From: Pseudomonadota bacterium
GTDB taxonomy: Bacteria; Pseudomonadota; Gammaproteobacteria; Woeseiales; Woeseiaceae
Direction of reading: 5' to 3'
Assembly: GCA_027295475.1 (NCBI GenBank)
Contig: JAPUKV010000137.1
Span: 1-9,015 of the forward strand
DNA length: 9,015 nucleotides
The notes beneath the pieces were generated by a model, which searched no databases, was not told the DNA's origin, and saw only the letters and a program-made list of their open reading frames with translations. Positions 1 through 6,239 of the stretch are shown piece after piece (position 1 is the stretch's first letter; each line of letters starts with the position of its first letter). The position numbers and the translations under genes are program-made.

Positions 1-633
1 CTCGATGAACAAATTGCCCGAGACGAAATCGCGTTTCGGCGCACTGGACACTATCCGACCGTGGAATTTGTTGCCGGTTACGGAGACTCGGACTCGACAA
101 TTACCGATCAGGTTAGAAACGGGGTCCTGATACCGGACTTCCCCACCCTCAACCGAAAGAGCGACTCGATTGCACTTGAGGTGACTTTTCCAATTTTTTC
201 CGGTGGTCGAACGTCGTCACGTGTTCGGGAGGCGGTATATTTGCACCGCGCGTCGCGCGAGCAATTGCAGCGCGTGACACGCGAAACAGAGCGGGCAACC
301 CGTGATGCTTATCTCGGTGTCTTATCCGAAATCAGCCGCGTAAAGGCCCTTGAGCAGGCCGTCGCTTCAAGCCGGACCGCCCTCGAGGCAACACAGGCAG
401 GTTTCGACGTCGGCACCCGAACAATCGTCGATGTGCTGAACTCGCAGCGCACATTATTTATAGCGATCACAAACTACTATCAAAGCCGTTATGTCTATAT
501 TGGTAATGTATTGCTGTTGAAACAGGCCGCAGGTAGTTTGCAGATCCAGGATCTCGAACAGATTGACCGCTGGCTGGAAGACAGAGTGCCGCCGGAAAAG
601 GCGATGGCGGAGGAAGAGGAGAATGAAAGCTAG
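1..633 (+). CDS. tolC: TolC-family outer membrane channel protein, C-terminal part (5' end outside window)
   Basis: The reading frame is open from base 1 and ends at TAG 631-633, giving the last 210 residues of a protein whose start lies upstream; the GTG at 61 is internal and not a start. TolC proteins form a trimeric outer-membrane barrel with a long periplasmic alpha-helical tunnel, used by type I secretion and RND efflux. The sequence shows the second structural repeat. First comes a strand segment with the family motif L-x-V-x-x-P-I-F-x-G-G-R (near residues 60-71). Long amphipathic helices follow, and then the conserved G-F-x-V-G-T-R-T-I-V-D-V-L-N-x-Q-R-T-L signature (around residues 136-154). 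The tail is acidic and lacks a further domain. It converges with waaA, sharing the CTAG at 630-633, and has no room for a terminator before the opposing gene. The family is confident; which transporters it serves cannot be seen. Confidence 0.9.
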   Translation, partial: LDEQIARDEIAFRRTGHYPTVEFVAGYGDSDSTITDQVRNGVLIPDFPTLNRKSDSIALEVTFPIFSGGRTSSRVREAVYLHRASREQLQRVTRETERATRDAYLGVLSEISRVKALEQAVASSRTALEATQAGFDVGTRTIVDVLNSQRTLFIAITNYYQSRYVYIGNVLLLKQAAGSLQIQDLEQIDRWLEDRVPPEKAMAEEEENES

Positions 634-667
634 GCTGGCGTTTCTTGTCCTTCTTGGACTTTGCTGA
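623..667 (+). other. 14-codon ORF resembling a truncated lipoprotein signal peptide
   Basis: An ATG at 623-625 lies inside the last codons of the tolC-like gene, behind a purine-rich GGAGGAAGAGGAGA stretch that could serve as a ribosome binding site. It reads MKARLAFLVLLGLC and then stops at TGA 665-667. This is a basic start, a hydrophobic run and a lipobox-like L-G-L-C, with nothing after the cysteine. It could be the remnant of a small translationally coupled lipoprotein gene cut off by the opposing waaA, or chance, since it overlaps the end of waaA on the other strand. No function is claimed. Confidence 0.25.
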
Positions 668-1922
668 TAAGCGGTTCCATCAGTTTCAGGAGTCGCCGAA
701 GTGCGCCCCTGTTTTTCGCTACTATTGTGCGGCCTTTACTTCCCATCTTCTCTGCTTCACCGCGGTCGCAGAAAAGTTTTCCAAGCGCATCGGCCAGTTC
801 AGCTGAATCCTGAACCTGGACGGACGCGCCCAGTTCGCTGAACATATTCGCGATATCCTGCGTGTTAAACAGATGGGGACCAGTTACAACAGGCAGTCCC
901 AGGGCAGCCGGCTCAAGCAAATTATGCCCGCCGATTGGTGCCAAAGTGCCGCCGACAAACGCAATGTCGCTTGCGGCATAGAACATCGGCAATTCGCCCA
1001 TCGTATCGCCAAGGAACACTTCTGTGTCCCTGGAACATGGACGCTCGTCGGTTCGCGAAATGTATTCGAATCCTTTTTTCCGAAGCAGCACCTTAACTGT
1101 CCCGGTTCGTTCGGGATGTCTTGGTACAAGTATTAGCAGGACCTCCGGTATCTTTTTCAGCAGCTGCCGGTGCGCCGCGAGCACCTGCTCCTCCTCTTTG
1201 TCATGAGTGCTGGCAGCAACCCACACTGGTCTGTCGGGAAAATTCTGCTGCCGAAACGCCGCACCCTGTGCTTCGAGATCCGCCGGTTGCTCGAAATCGA
1301 ACTTGATATTGCCAGTTACCCAGGTTCGTTCCGGCGCCGCACCTAGCGACCGGAACCGCTCGGCGTCGGCTTCGCTTTGTGCCGCAATGACGATGCCATG
1401 GGACAAAGTTTCACGGAACAATGGCATGAAGCGCCGGTAGCGACCCACCGACTTCGGCGAGATGCGGGCACTGACAAGAATCAACGGAATCTCCCTGCTG
1501 CCACAGGCATCATAAAGATTGGGCCAGATTTCCGTCTCCATGATCAGCGCAAGGACCGGCTTGATTGAATTGAAAAAATTCCGAACTGCCACCGGAATTT
1601 CGAACGGGATATAGCAATGAGCCACCTCATCGCCAAATAGGCCACGCACCCTCGCAGCACCGGTTGGCGTTACCGTCGTGATCAGCAATTGCCGGTCGGG
1701 GAAGCGATCTTGCAGTGCCCGTACCAAAGGAACCGTAGCCTGGACTTCGCCGACAGACACTGCGTGGATCCAGATGCTGCCCTCGGACAGGACGGGATAC
1801 CCCCTGCCGAGCCGTTGGCCCAGCCGGTCCCAGTAAGCATGATTGGCGAAGCCGCGAAAAATCCAATACATCGCGTACAGCGGCGAAAGCAGATAGGTAA
1901 AAAGAACGTAGGCAAAACGCAT
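630..1922 (-). CDS. waaA: 3-deoxy-D-manno-octulosonic acid (Kdo) transferase
   Basis: WaaA (KdtA) transfers Kdo from CMP-Kdo onto lipid IVA at the cytoplasmic face of the inner membrane, an essential step in building the lipid A-Kdo core. The 430-residue product has the family's usual length. It begins with a hydrophobic N-terminal anchor (about residues 2-22). The N-terminal glycosyltransferase domain has the A-V-S-V-G-E motif, with the likely catalytic base at Glu59, and M-E-T-E-I-W-P-N at 128-135. The C-terminal domain has G-N-I-K-F-D (204-209) and G-G-T-L-x-P-I-G-G-H-N-L-L-E-P (324-338), the donor-binding signature. The start is placed at ATG 1920-1922 because homologues begin with M-R-F-x-Y just before the membrane anchor. 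The longer frame from 2018 begins inside a REP-like repeat and adds 32 residues unlike the family. No convincing Shine-Dalgarno sequence precedes the chosen ATG. The TAG stop overlaps that of the convergent tolC-like gene. Confidence 0.95.
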   Translation of the reverse strand: MRFAYVLFTYLLSPLYAMYWIFRGFANHAYWDRLGQRLGRGYPVLSEGSIWIHAVSVGEVQATVPLVRALQDRFPDRQLLITTVTPTGAARVRGLFGDEVAHCYIPFEIPVAVRNFFNSIKPVLALIMETEIWPNLYDACGSREIPLILVSARISPKSVGRYRRFMPLFRETLSHGIVIAAQSEADAERFRSLGAAPERTWVTGNIKFDFEQPADLEAQGAAFRQQNFPDRPVWVAASTHDKEEEQVLAAHRQLLKKIPEVLLILVPRHPERTGTVKVLLRKKGFEYISRTDERPCSRDTEVFLGDTMGELPMFYAASDIAFVGGTLAPIGGHNLLEPAALGLPVVTGPHLFNTQDIANMFSELGASVQVQDSAELADALGKLFCDRGEAEKMGSKGRTIVAKNRGALRRLLKLMEPLISKVQEGQETPA

Positions 1923-1948
1923 CGGCAGATAAGTGCGAGGAAGGCCTC

Positions 1949-1975
1949 TGTGGGAGCCCGTCCTGACAGGCGATT
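1949..1975 (+). repeat. REP-like palindromic element, copy 1
   Basis: The element begins TGTGGGA and continues GCCCGTCCTGACAGGC-GATT, an imperfect hairpin (GCCCGTC with GACAGGC, one mismatch). The TGTGGGA head followed by a small palindrome and GATT is the layout of gammaproteobacterial REP sequences. It faces copy 2 (1991-2030, other strand) across about 15 bases, so the two form a BIME-type pair. The pair lies upstream of waaA and downstream of nrdJb. Confidence 0.7.
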
Positions 1976-1990
1976 GATGGACACCGTGTA

Positions 1991-2030
1991 AATCACCCGT
2001 CAGGACGGGCCCCTTCAAGACGTTCCCACA
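1991..2030 (-). repeat. REP-like palindromic element, copy 2 (longer variant)
   Basis: On the minus strand this reads TGTGGGA, a 13-base insert (ACGTCTTGAAGGG), then GCCCGTCCTGACGGGTGATT. The core GCCCGTC/GACGGGT can pair nearly perfectly. It shares the head and core with copy 1 but has the extra segment between them. The nrdJb stop codon lies 24 bases before it in the minus direction, so the paired elements may also protect or end the nrdJ transcript. No T-tract of a standard terminator follows. Confidence 0.7.
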
Positions 2031-2053
2031 AAAAGTAGCTGGACGCTAGCCCC

Positions 2054-2770
2054 TTATCCGCATTGGGAGTCGCCGCAACTCAGACAGGTTCGGCACCCAT
2101 CCATCATGACGACAGCCGCCCTGCTGCACTTCAGACACAGTTGTGCGCCTTCGGGATATTCGCTCTCGGAAAAAGCATCCTCCTGCTTCTTGCTGGCTTC
2201 GAATTCCGCCTTTTTTTCTGCAATCAGCTTTTTCTGGTTTTCATCGAGCTCCGGCGCTGCAAGGAGACCGATGGAGATCAGGTGCTTTTCGACGATGTAA
2301 CCGAGTTCCGCAATGATCGACGGCATGAACGTACCACCGGGCTTCCAGTAGCCACCGCGCGGATCGAACACCGCCTTGAGTTCGTCCACAAGGAATGTCA
2401 CGTCGCCACCTTTACGGAAGACGGCAGAAATAATACGAGTCAGCGCTACAATCCACTGGTAATGATCAAGGTTTTTTGAATTGATGAATATCTCGAAGGG
2501 GCGGCGTTTCTCGTGCTCCGTACCCCGATTCAAAACGATGTCATTGATCGTTATATACATTGCGTGATCGGACACCGGTGTTTTTACTTTGTAGGTTGAA
2601 CCGATGAGCATCTCCGGGCGCTCGAGCTTCTCGTGCATGCGGATGATTTCTGCGCCACCCGAGTCAGACTGTTCCCGTTTGAACTCGGGTTTTTGTGAGC
2701 CCGTAGCTTCGTCCGCAGGCCGTTTCACCGCATAGCCAACGATTTTCTTGCCAATCTTTTTCGTACTCAT
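2054..2770 (-). CDS. nrdJb: Class II ribonucleotide reductase, C-terminal subunit NrdJb (TSCPD and redox-tail protein)
   Basis: This 238-residue protein matches the C-terminal part of adenosylcobalamin-dependent ribonucleotide reductases, which in Pseudomonas is a separate gene after nrdJa. A lysine-rich N-terminal linker (residues 1-55) is followed by a TSCPD-type domain (roughly 56-175), including R-P-F-E-I-F-I and the D-P-R-G-G-Y-W segment. A charged helical stretch comes next. The tail holds six cysteines (Cys212, 215, 226, 229, 232, 237), ending C-x4-C-G. In full-length class II enzymes the equivalent tail is thought to include a zinc-type cluster and the shuttle dithiol that re-reduces the active site. 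The start at 2768-2770 has an AGGA about nine bases upstream. It lies 80 bases after nrdJa in a different frame, so it is a true separate gene and not a frameshifted tail. It is probably transcribed with nrdJa. Confidence 0.9.
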   Translation of the reverse strand: MSTKKIGKKIVGYAVKRPADEATGSQKPEFKREQSDSGGAEIIRMHEKLERPEMLIGSTYKVKTPVSDHAMYITINDIVLNRGTEHEKRRPFEIFINSKNLDHYQWIVALTRIISAVFRKGGDVTFLVDELKAVFDPRGGYWKPGGTFMPSIIAELGYIVEKHLISIGLLAAPELDENQKKLIAEKKAEFEASKKQEDAFSESEYPEGAQLCLKCSRAAVVMMDGCRTCLSCGDSQCG

Positions 2771-2823
2771 CGAGTTTTTCCTAAACCTGTAGTGCGAGTC
2801 AGGCCCTGGCGAAGCAGCTATAT

Positions 2824-2845
2824 ATCGCGTCAGTGCGGGCTCCTA
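2824..2845 (-). repeat. Degenerate REP-like element in the nrdJa-nrdJb spacer
   Basis: On the minus strand the spacer reads TAGGAGCCCGCACTGACGCGAT. It resembles the GGGAGCCCGTCCTGACAGGCGATT of the elements at 1949-2030, with substitutions and a two-base gap. The match is by eye, and the internal hairpin is weak. It may be a decayed member of the same repeat family. Confidence 0.4.
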
Positions 2846-2850
2846 ACGGG

Positions 2851-5010
2851 TCAAAACTTACCGTAGTAGCCTTCTTTCAATGCATCAAACAAATTGGCGG
2901 CAGTATGCACTTCGCCGTCATATTCAATTTCTTCGTCACCTTTCAGCTCGATCTCGGAACCATCTTCGAGCGTGAACGAGTAAATGGTGTTCTTGAGGTC
3001 TTTCTCTTTGACCAACACACCCTGAAACGCCTCCGGATTAAAGCGGAATGTCGTGCAGCCCTTCAGACCCTGCTCATAGGCGTACAGGTAAATGTTCTTG
3101 AAATCCTCATATGGATAATCGCTGGGAACATTAGCTGTTTTTGAAATGGACGAATCGATCCACTTCTGAGCCGCCGCCTGAATATCGACATGGGCAGTTG
3201 GCGTTATGTCCTCCGCCGTCACAAAGTAATCCGGCAGTTCTGCTTCCGAATTCCCCTCTGTCCCGGCACCCTCGGGCATTGCCAGCGGGTTCACGAGACC
3301 CCGGTATGCGAGTAACTCGAAGGAATACACGTCGATTTTTTCCTTCGTCTTCTTACCCTGCCGTATTACGTTCCTGAAGTAGTGGTGCGCGAAACTCGGC
3401 TCGATACCGTTACTCGCATTATTCGCCAACGACAGCGAAATCGTTCCCGTCGGGGCGATCGAGCTATGGTGCGTGAACCGTGCGCCAACCTTTGCCAGCT
3501 CATCAACCAGCTGCGGCGCTTCCTGTGCTATCTGCTGCATATAGCGGCTGTAACGGCTGTGTAGAATACGTCCCGGCACCTTGTCGCCTATCTTGTAGCC
3601 GTCTTCCGCCATTTCAGGGCGCTTGGCAAGCATTTCCCGAGTCACCTCAAACAGCTCGTCCATGATGGGTGCCGGACCCTTCTCTCTTGCCAGCTCCAGC
3701 GCGGCCTCCCATCCGGCGAGTCCCAGCTGCCTCGCGACTTCCTCGGTGAAGCTGATGGAATCCTTGCTGCCATAATTCATGCGTAGCATCGTGATCGACG
3801 AACCCAGCCCCAGAAAACCCATGCCGTGGCGGCGCTTGCGGCTGATTTCATTGCGCTGGAGCGGAAGCGGCAGGCCGTTTATCTCGACGACGTTATCAAG
3901 CATGCGCGTGAAGACCTTCACGACCTTCTTGAATTCTTCCCAGTCGAATCTGGCTTGCTCCGTAAACGGCTCCAGCACAAACTTCGTGAGATTGATCGAG
4001 CCAAGGAGGCAGGAGCCGTACGGTGGCAGTGGCTGCTCACCGCAAGGATTCGTCGCCCGAATGTTCTCGACGAACCAGTTGTTATTCATCTCGTTGACCT
4101 TGTCGATCAACACAAACCCGGGCTCGGCGTAATCGTAGGTCGCTGCCATGATGACATCCCACACCCGGCGCGCCGGTAGACTACGATAGATCTTGCTGGC
4201 CACCAGGCCATCCGGTCTACACACGTAGGTGTCCGGCTCCGGCCACTCCCGCCAAACGAACTGCTTTTCATCGTGGACATCCAGTCCATCCTGCTCAACT
4301 TCTTTCGGCGTCACCGGAAAAGCGAGCTTCCAGTCTTCGTCGTTCTTGACCGCTTGCATGAACTCCTCGGTAACCAGGAGCGACAGATTGAACTGCCGCA
4401 AGCGGCCGGCCTCACGTTTCGCACGTATGAAATCCATGACGTCCGGATGGCCGACATCGAACGTACCCATCTGCGCACCGCGCCGGCCCCCGGCCGATGA
4501 GACCGTGAAACACATCTTGTCGTAGATATCCATAAACGACAGCGGCCCCGACGTGTACGCGCCCGCACCCGTAACGTAGGCCCCTTTGGGCCTCAGGGTG
4601 GAAAACTCGTAGCCGATGCCGCAACCGGCCTTAAGCGTCAGCCCGGCCTCGTGGACTTTGTTCAGAATGTTGTCCATCGAATCGGCAACCGTACCCGACA
4701 CCGTGCAGTTGATCGTCGAGGTAGCCGGTTTGTGTTCCTGGGCGCCGGCATTCGAGATGATTCGCCCTGCCGGGATGGCACCACTTCTCAATGCCCAGAG
4801 AAACTCATCGAAATACTTGTCGCGAAGCGGTTCTTCCTCGACGTCCGCGAGCGCCCGTGCGACACGCTTGAAGGTGTCGTCTATTGTCTCGTCTACCCTG
4901 GTTCCGTCTTTCGCTGTCAGACGATATTTTGCTTCCCAAATATCGAGCGACGCAGGCTGAAAAATAATGTCGGCTACAGAATTAGCGTCGACATGAACAG
5001 CGGACTTCAT
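2851..5010 (-). CDS. nrdJa: Adenosylcobalamin-dependent (class II) ribonucleotide reductase, catalytic subunit NrdJa
   Basis: The enzyme reduces ribonucleotides to deoxyribonucleotides in the cytoplasm using a thiyl radical generated from adenosylcobalamin, so it needs neither oxygen nor a second metal subunit. The 719-residue product carries the expected active site. A redox cysteine is at Cys102 (I-N-C-T-V-S-G), followed by a glycine-rich G-C-G-I-G-Y segment (129-134). The loop N-P-C-G-E-Q-P-L has Asn321, radical Cys323 and Glu325, and the second redox cysteine is Cys334 (Y-G-S-C-L-L-G-S-I-N-L). Further family motifs are H-G-M-G-F-L-G-L-G (395-403), A-P-T-G-T-I-S (519-525) and G-C-T-T-F-R (651-656). 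The protein ends after a short beta-rich tail without the cysteine-rich C-terminus, which is encoded by nrdJb. ATG 5008-5010 is the start; AGGGGAG lies about 12 bases upstream. A promoter and NrdR-type palindromes lie in the upstream region. Confidence 0.96.
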   Translation of the reverse strand: MKSAVHVDANSVADIIFQPASLDIWEAKYRLTAKDGTRVDETIDDTFKRVARALADVEEEPLRDKYFDEFLWALRSGAIPAGRIISNAGAQEHKPATSTINCTVSGTVADSMDNILNKVHEAGLTLKAGCGIGYEFSTLRPKGAYVTGAGAYTSGPLSFMDIYDKMCFTVSSAGGRRGAQMGTFDVGHPDVMDFIRAKREAGRLRQFNLSLLVTEEFMQAVKNDEDWKLAFPVTPKEVEQDGLDVHDEKQFVWREWPEPDTYVCRPDGLVASKIYRSLPARRVWDVIMAATYDYAEPGFVLIDKVNEMNNNWFVENIRATNPCGEQPLPPYGSCLLGSINLTKFVLEPFTEQARFDWEEFKKVVKVFTRMLDNVVEINGLPLPLQRNEISRKRRHGMGFLGLGSSITMLRMNYGSKDSISFTEEVARQLGLAGWEAALELAREKGPAPIMDELFEVTREMLAKRPEMAEDGYKIGDKVPGRILHSRYSRYMQQIAQEAPQLVDELAKVGARFTHHSSIAPTGTISLSLANNASNGIEPSFAHHYFRNVIRQGKKTKEKIDVYSFELLAYRGLVNPLAMPEGAGTEGNSEAELPDYFVTAEDITPTAHVDIQAAAQKWIDSSISKTANVPSDYPYEDFKNIYLYAYEQGLKGCTTFRFNPEAFQGVLVKEKDLKNTIYSFTLEDGSEIELKGDEEIEYDGEVHTAANLFDALKEGYYGKF

Positions 5011-5168
5011 TTCGTCCCAAACTCCCCTAAATTCCCTAAGGAGACCCCAACATTTTGACTTCGACTCATCTATCCAGCCCTTATTTCGGGCGAATAGTTA
5101 CCGGCTCACCACTTACTAATTTTTTAGCGGCGAGTGCCAAAAATGGCATCTAATCTTCGTTATGGCAG

Positions 5169-5184
5169 GCACAAGATCTTGTGC
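5169..5184. promoter_or_regulatory. Candidate NrdR box 1 (near the nrdJa start of transcription)
   Basis: GCACAAGATCTTGTGC is a perfect 16-base palindrome. It fits the NrdR box consensus acaCwAtATaTwGtgt at most fixed positions (C-w-A-x-AT-x-T-w-G-t-g). NrdR is the ATP-cone repressor of ribonucleotide reductase genes. The site lies just downstream of the predicted nrdJa transcription start, where a repressor would block the polymerase. Confidence 0.6.
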
Positions 5185-5199
5185 TTACTAAGGCTGAAG

Positions 5200-5226
5200 A
5201 TTATGCCTGCATGGAGCCACTGTCAA
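5200..5226 (-). promoter_or_regulatory. Candidate sigma70 promoter for nrdJa
   Basis: On the minus strand a consensus -35 TTGACA (5221-5226) is followed after 15 bases by CATAAT (5200-5205), a five-of-six match to TATAAT. The spacer is shorter than the ideal 17. The implied start near 5193 gives a leader of about 180 bases before nrdJa. Confidence 0.5.
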
Positions 5227-5347
5227 GACTTTGATGGTTTTTTTCCACAAGCTATTAATATAGGCAATTCAATATGTTATTGCTACTACTGCAGTAAGTG
5301 CTTTAAAACATTGACGAAAAAAATGACACTTTTGTGAAATTTTTTTA

Positions 5348-5363
5348 TCACTATATCTAGTGG
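5348..5363. promoter_or_regulatory. Candidate NrdR box 2
   Basis: TCACTATATCTAGTGG matches the NrdR consensus core C-w-ATAT-x-T-w-G-t-g closely. On the minus strand its core CACTAGATATAGTG agrees with box 1 (CACAAGATCTTGTG) at 11 of 14 bases. A minus-strand TATAGT inside it could be a -10 element, but I see no good -35 partner. The centre lies 179 bases from that of box 1, further apart than NrdR box pairs usually are. Confidence 0.5.
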
Positions 5364-5451
5364 TATCACATCCAGCACGAAACGCGCCTTTTGCCGCCTC
5401 AAAGCATCGTTTCTACCCCGAATTTCTGCCCTTGACGAGCTTATTCGGGCC

Positions 5452-5479
5452 CTTGAAATGCCTTTCCGCGGCCTTATTT
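5452..5479 (+). promoter_or_regulatory. Candidate sigma32 heat-shock promoter for hsp20
   Basis: CTTGAAA (5452-5458) is the exact sigma32 -35 core. After 13 bases comes CCTTATTT (5472-5479), which agrees with the -10 consensus CCCCATnT at six of eight positions. The implied start near 5486 lies about 74 bases before the hsp20 ATG. A heat-shock sigma factor is what this gene family usually uses. Confidence 0.6.
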
Positions 5480-5500
5480 CAGTCCGCAATGATGCATTTT

Positions 5501-5552
5501 CTCATGGCCTTTTCAGGGCCTTATGAGCAAAAGATGTGCTGGTATTTTAGGA
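5501..5552 (+). promoter_or_regulatory. Candidate ROSE-like RNA thermometer in the hsp20 leader
   Basis: The leader can fold into two hairpins. The first pairs CTCATGGCC (5501-5509) with GGCC (5517-5520) and ATGAG (5523-5527), with a two-base bulge. The second pairs TGCT (5537-5540) with AGGA of the Shine-Dalgarno sequence (5549-5552), with a G opposite G inside a short stem. ROSE elements upstream of proteobacterial hsp20 genes hide the ribosome binding site with a U(U/C)GCU strand. Here it reads GUGCU, so the match is close but not exact. Confidence 0.4.
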
Positions 5553-5559
5553 GTTAAAA

Positions 5560-6000
5560 ATGAATATACGCAGGTATGAACCATGGACACTTTTCGATCT
5601 CATGCAGCGCGATCTGCTGCCTCTTGCGGGCCGCCGGACAACGTTGCCCGACGCTGACAACACGGTAGCCGATTGGATGCCAGCTGTTGATATTGTTGAG
5701 GAAAAAGACAGATTTGTACTCCAGGCGGAGGTGCCCGGCGTCGATCCGGCCAAAATCGAAGTCAGTATGGATGCTGACGTTTTGAGTCTGTCGGGCGAAC
5801 GGCACAGCGAGACCAGCGATGAGTATGAAGGCCTCAAGAGGGTAGAACGAATCAGTGGCAAATTTTACCGCCGGTTTACGCTCCCGGAAACAGCGGATGC
5901 CGAAGGCATTACTGCGAAGAGCAACAATGGCATTCTCGAGATCACTATTCCGAAGCAGCCCGAGGTTCTGGCGCGACGTATTACCGTAGAAGCAGCCTGA
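5560..6000 (+). CDS. Small heat-shock protein, Hsp20/alpha-crystallin family
   Basis: Small heat-shock proteins bind unfolding proteins without ATP and hold them for refolding by DnaK/ClpB. The 146-residue product has a short N-terminal arm (1-37) with an early R-R-Y-E-P-W segment. The alpha-crystallin domain runs from about residue 38, starting W-M-P-A-V-D-I-V-E, through the L-x-A-E-V-P-G-V segment and L-S-L-S-G-E-R to the F-Y-R-R-F-T-L-P and N-G-I-L-E-I-T-I-P signatures. A C-terminal I-T-V (141-143) stands where the oligomer-forming I-x-I/V motif is expected. The ATG is set by AGGAG (5549-5553) six bases upstream. It has its own candidate sigma32 promoter and a structured leader, and is divergent from nrdJa. 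The degQ-like gene follows 239 bases later on the same strand. The family is confident; the closest subfamily name is not assigned. Confidence 0.95.
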   Translation: MNIRRYEPWTLFDLMQRDLLPLAGRRTTLPDADNTVADWMPAVDIVEEKDRFVLQAEVPGVDPAKIEVSMDADVLSLSGERHSETSDEYEGLKRVERISGKFYRRFTLPETADAEGITAKSNNGILEITIPKQPEVLARRITVEAA

Positions 6001-6043
6001 CAGAATCGAGGGGCAACGCGACCGAAAATTGCGAGCATCCGCC

Positions 6044-6077
6044 GCCGCCGCGCATCTTATAGTGATGCGCCGGCGGC
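6044..6077. terminator. GC-rich hairpin after hsp20
   Basis: GCCGCCGCGCATC (6044-6056) pairs with GATGCGCCGGCGGC (6064-6077) around a seven-base loop, with one bulged base. It lies 44 bases after the hsp20 stop and is strong enough to end or stabilise the transcript, but no T-run follows (AATCCTGC), so it is not a standard intrinsic terminator. Confidence 0.45.
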
Positions 6078-6094
6078 AATCCTGCAGACCAGTC

Positions 6095-6126
6095 GGAACT
6101 TTTCGACAACTCTCGTTGTCCTCTGT
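6095..6126 (+). promoter_or_regulatory. Possible sigmaE-type promoter upstream of the degQ-like gene
   Basis: GGAACTT (6095-6101) is the exact sigmaE -35 consensus. The -10 is poor: TCCTC stands 17 bases later and TCTGT 20 bases later, against a TCnAA/TCTGA consensus at about 16. Envelope-stress control would suit a DegP/DegQ-family gene, but the evidence rests mainly on the -35. Confidence 0.3.
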
Positions 6127-6239
6127 TAAAGCGGATATCATGACCGCCAAGGCGAATATCGTTCATGTTCACGGCCGATTCAGCCGTTTAGAAGTAGTAT
6201 CGATCCCGCATGCGATGATCGATCGAGGAAATCTCGTTT

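Larger units (their letters stand above)
5011..5559. other. Divergent regulatory intergenic region between nrdJa and hsp20
   Basis: These 549 bases are AT-rich and hold no convincing gene; the short open frames lack start signals and family features. The part nearest nrdJa holds an inverted repeat TGCCA-AAAA-TGGCA (5135-5148), a palindrome (5169-5184) and a candidate minus-strand promoter (5200-5226). A second NrdR-type palindrome lies mid-region (5348-5363). The end nearest hsp20 holds a candidate heat-shock promoter and a structured leader (5452-5559). A longer inverted repeat GCAGGCA (5164-5170) / TGCCTGC (5204-5210) brackets the first palindrome. Confidence 0.7.

Noticed and set aside
1923..2018. 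Longer start for waaA at 2018, giving 462 residues
   Set aside because: The extra codons lie across the REP-like pair and do not resemble the family; homologues start at the membrane anchor (1922).
3779..4960. Several long open frames on both strands inside nrdJa
   Set aside because: They are shadows of a gene with complete class II reductase motifs; none has a ribosome site or family feature.
5011..5230. Cobalamin riboswitch upstream of nrdJa, suggested by GCCACTG at 5216-5222
   Set aside because: The motif is on the plus strand, opposite to nrdJa, and no B12 box or the other conserved riboswitch segments are seen on either strand.
5245..5260. Third NrdR-like site CCACAAGCTATTAATA
   Set aside because: Only one half fits the consensus; the other half lacks the G-t-g.
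5011..5559. Fnr/Anr site for anaerobic control of nrdJ
   Set aside because: No TTGAT-N4-ATCAA-like sequence was found; the isolated TTGAT at 5231-5235 has no partner.
5554..6172. Minus-strand open frames over hsp20
   Set aside because: They are antisense to a clear alpha-crystallin gene and have no start signals or recognisable motifs.
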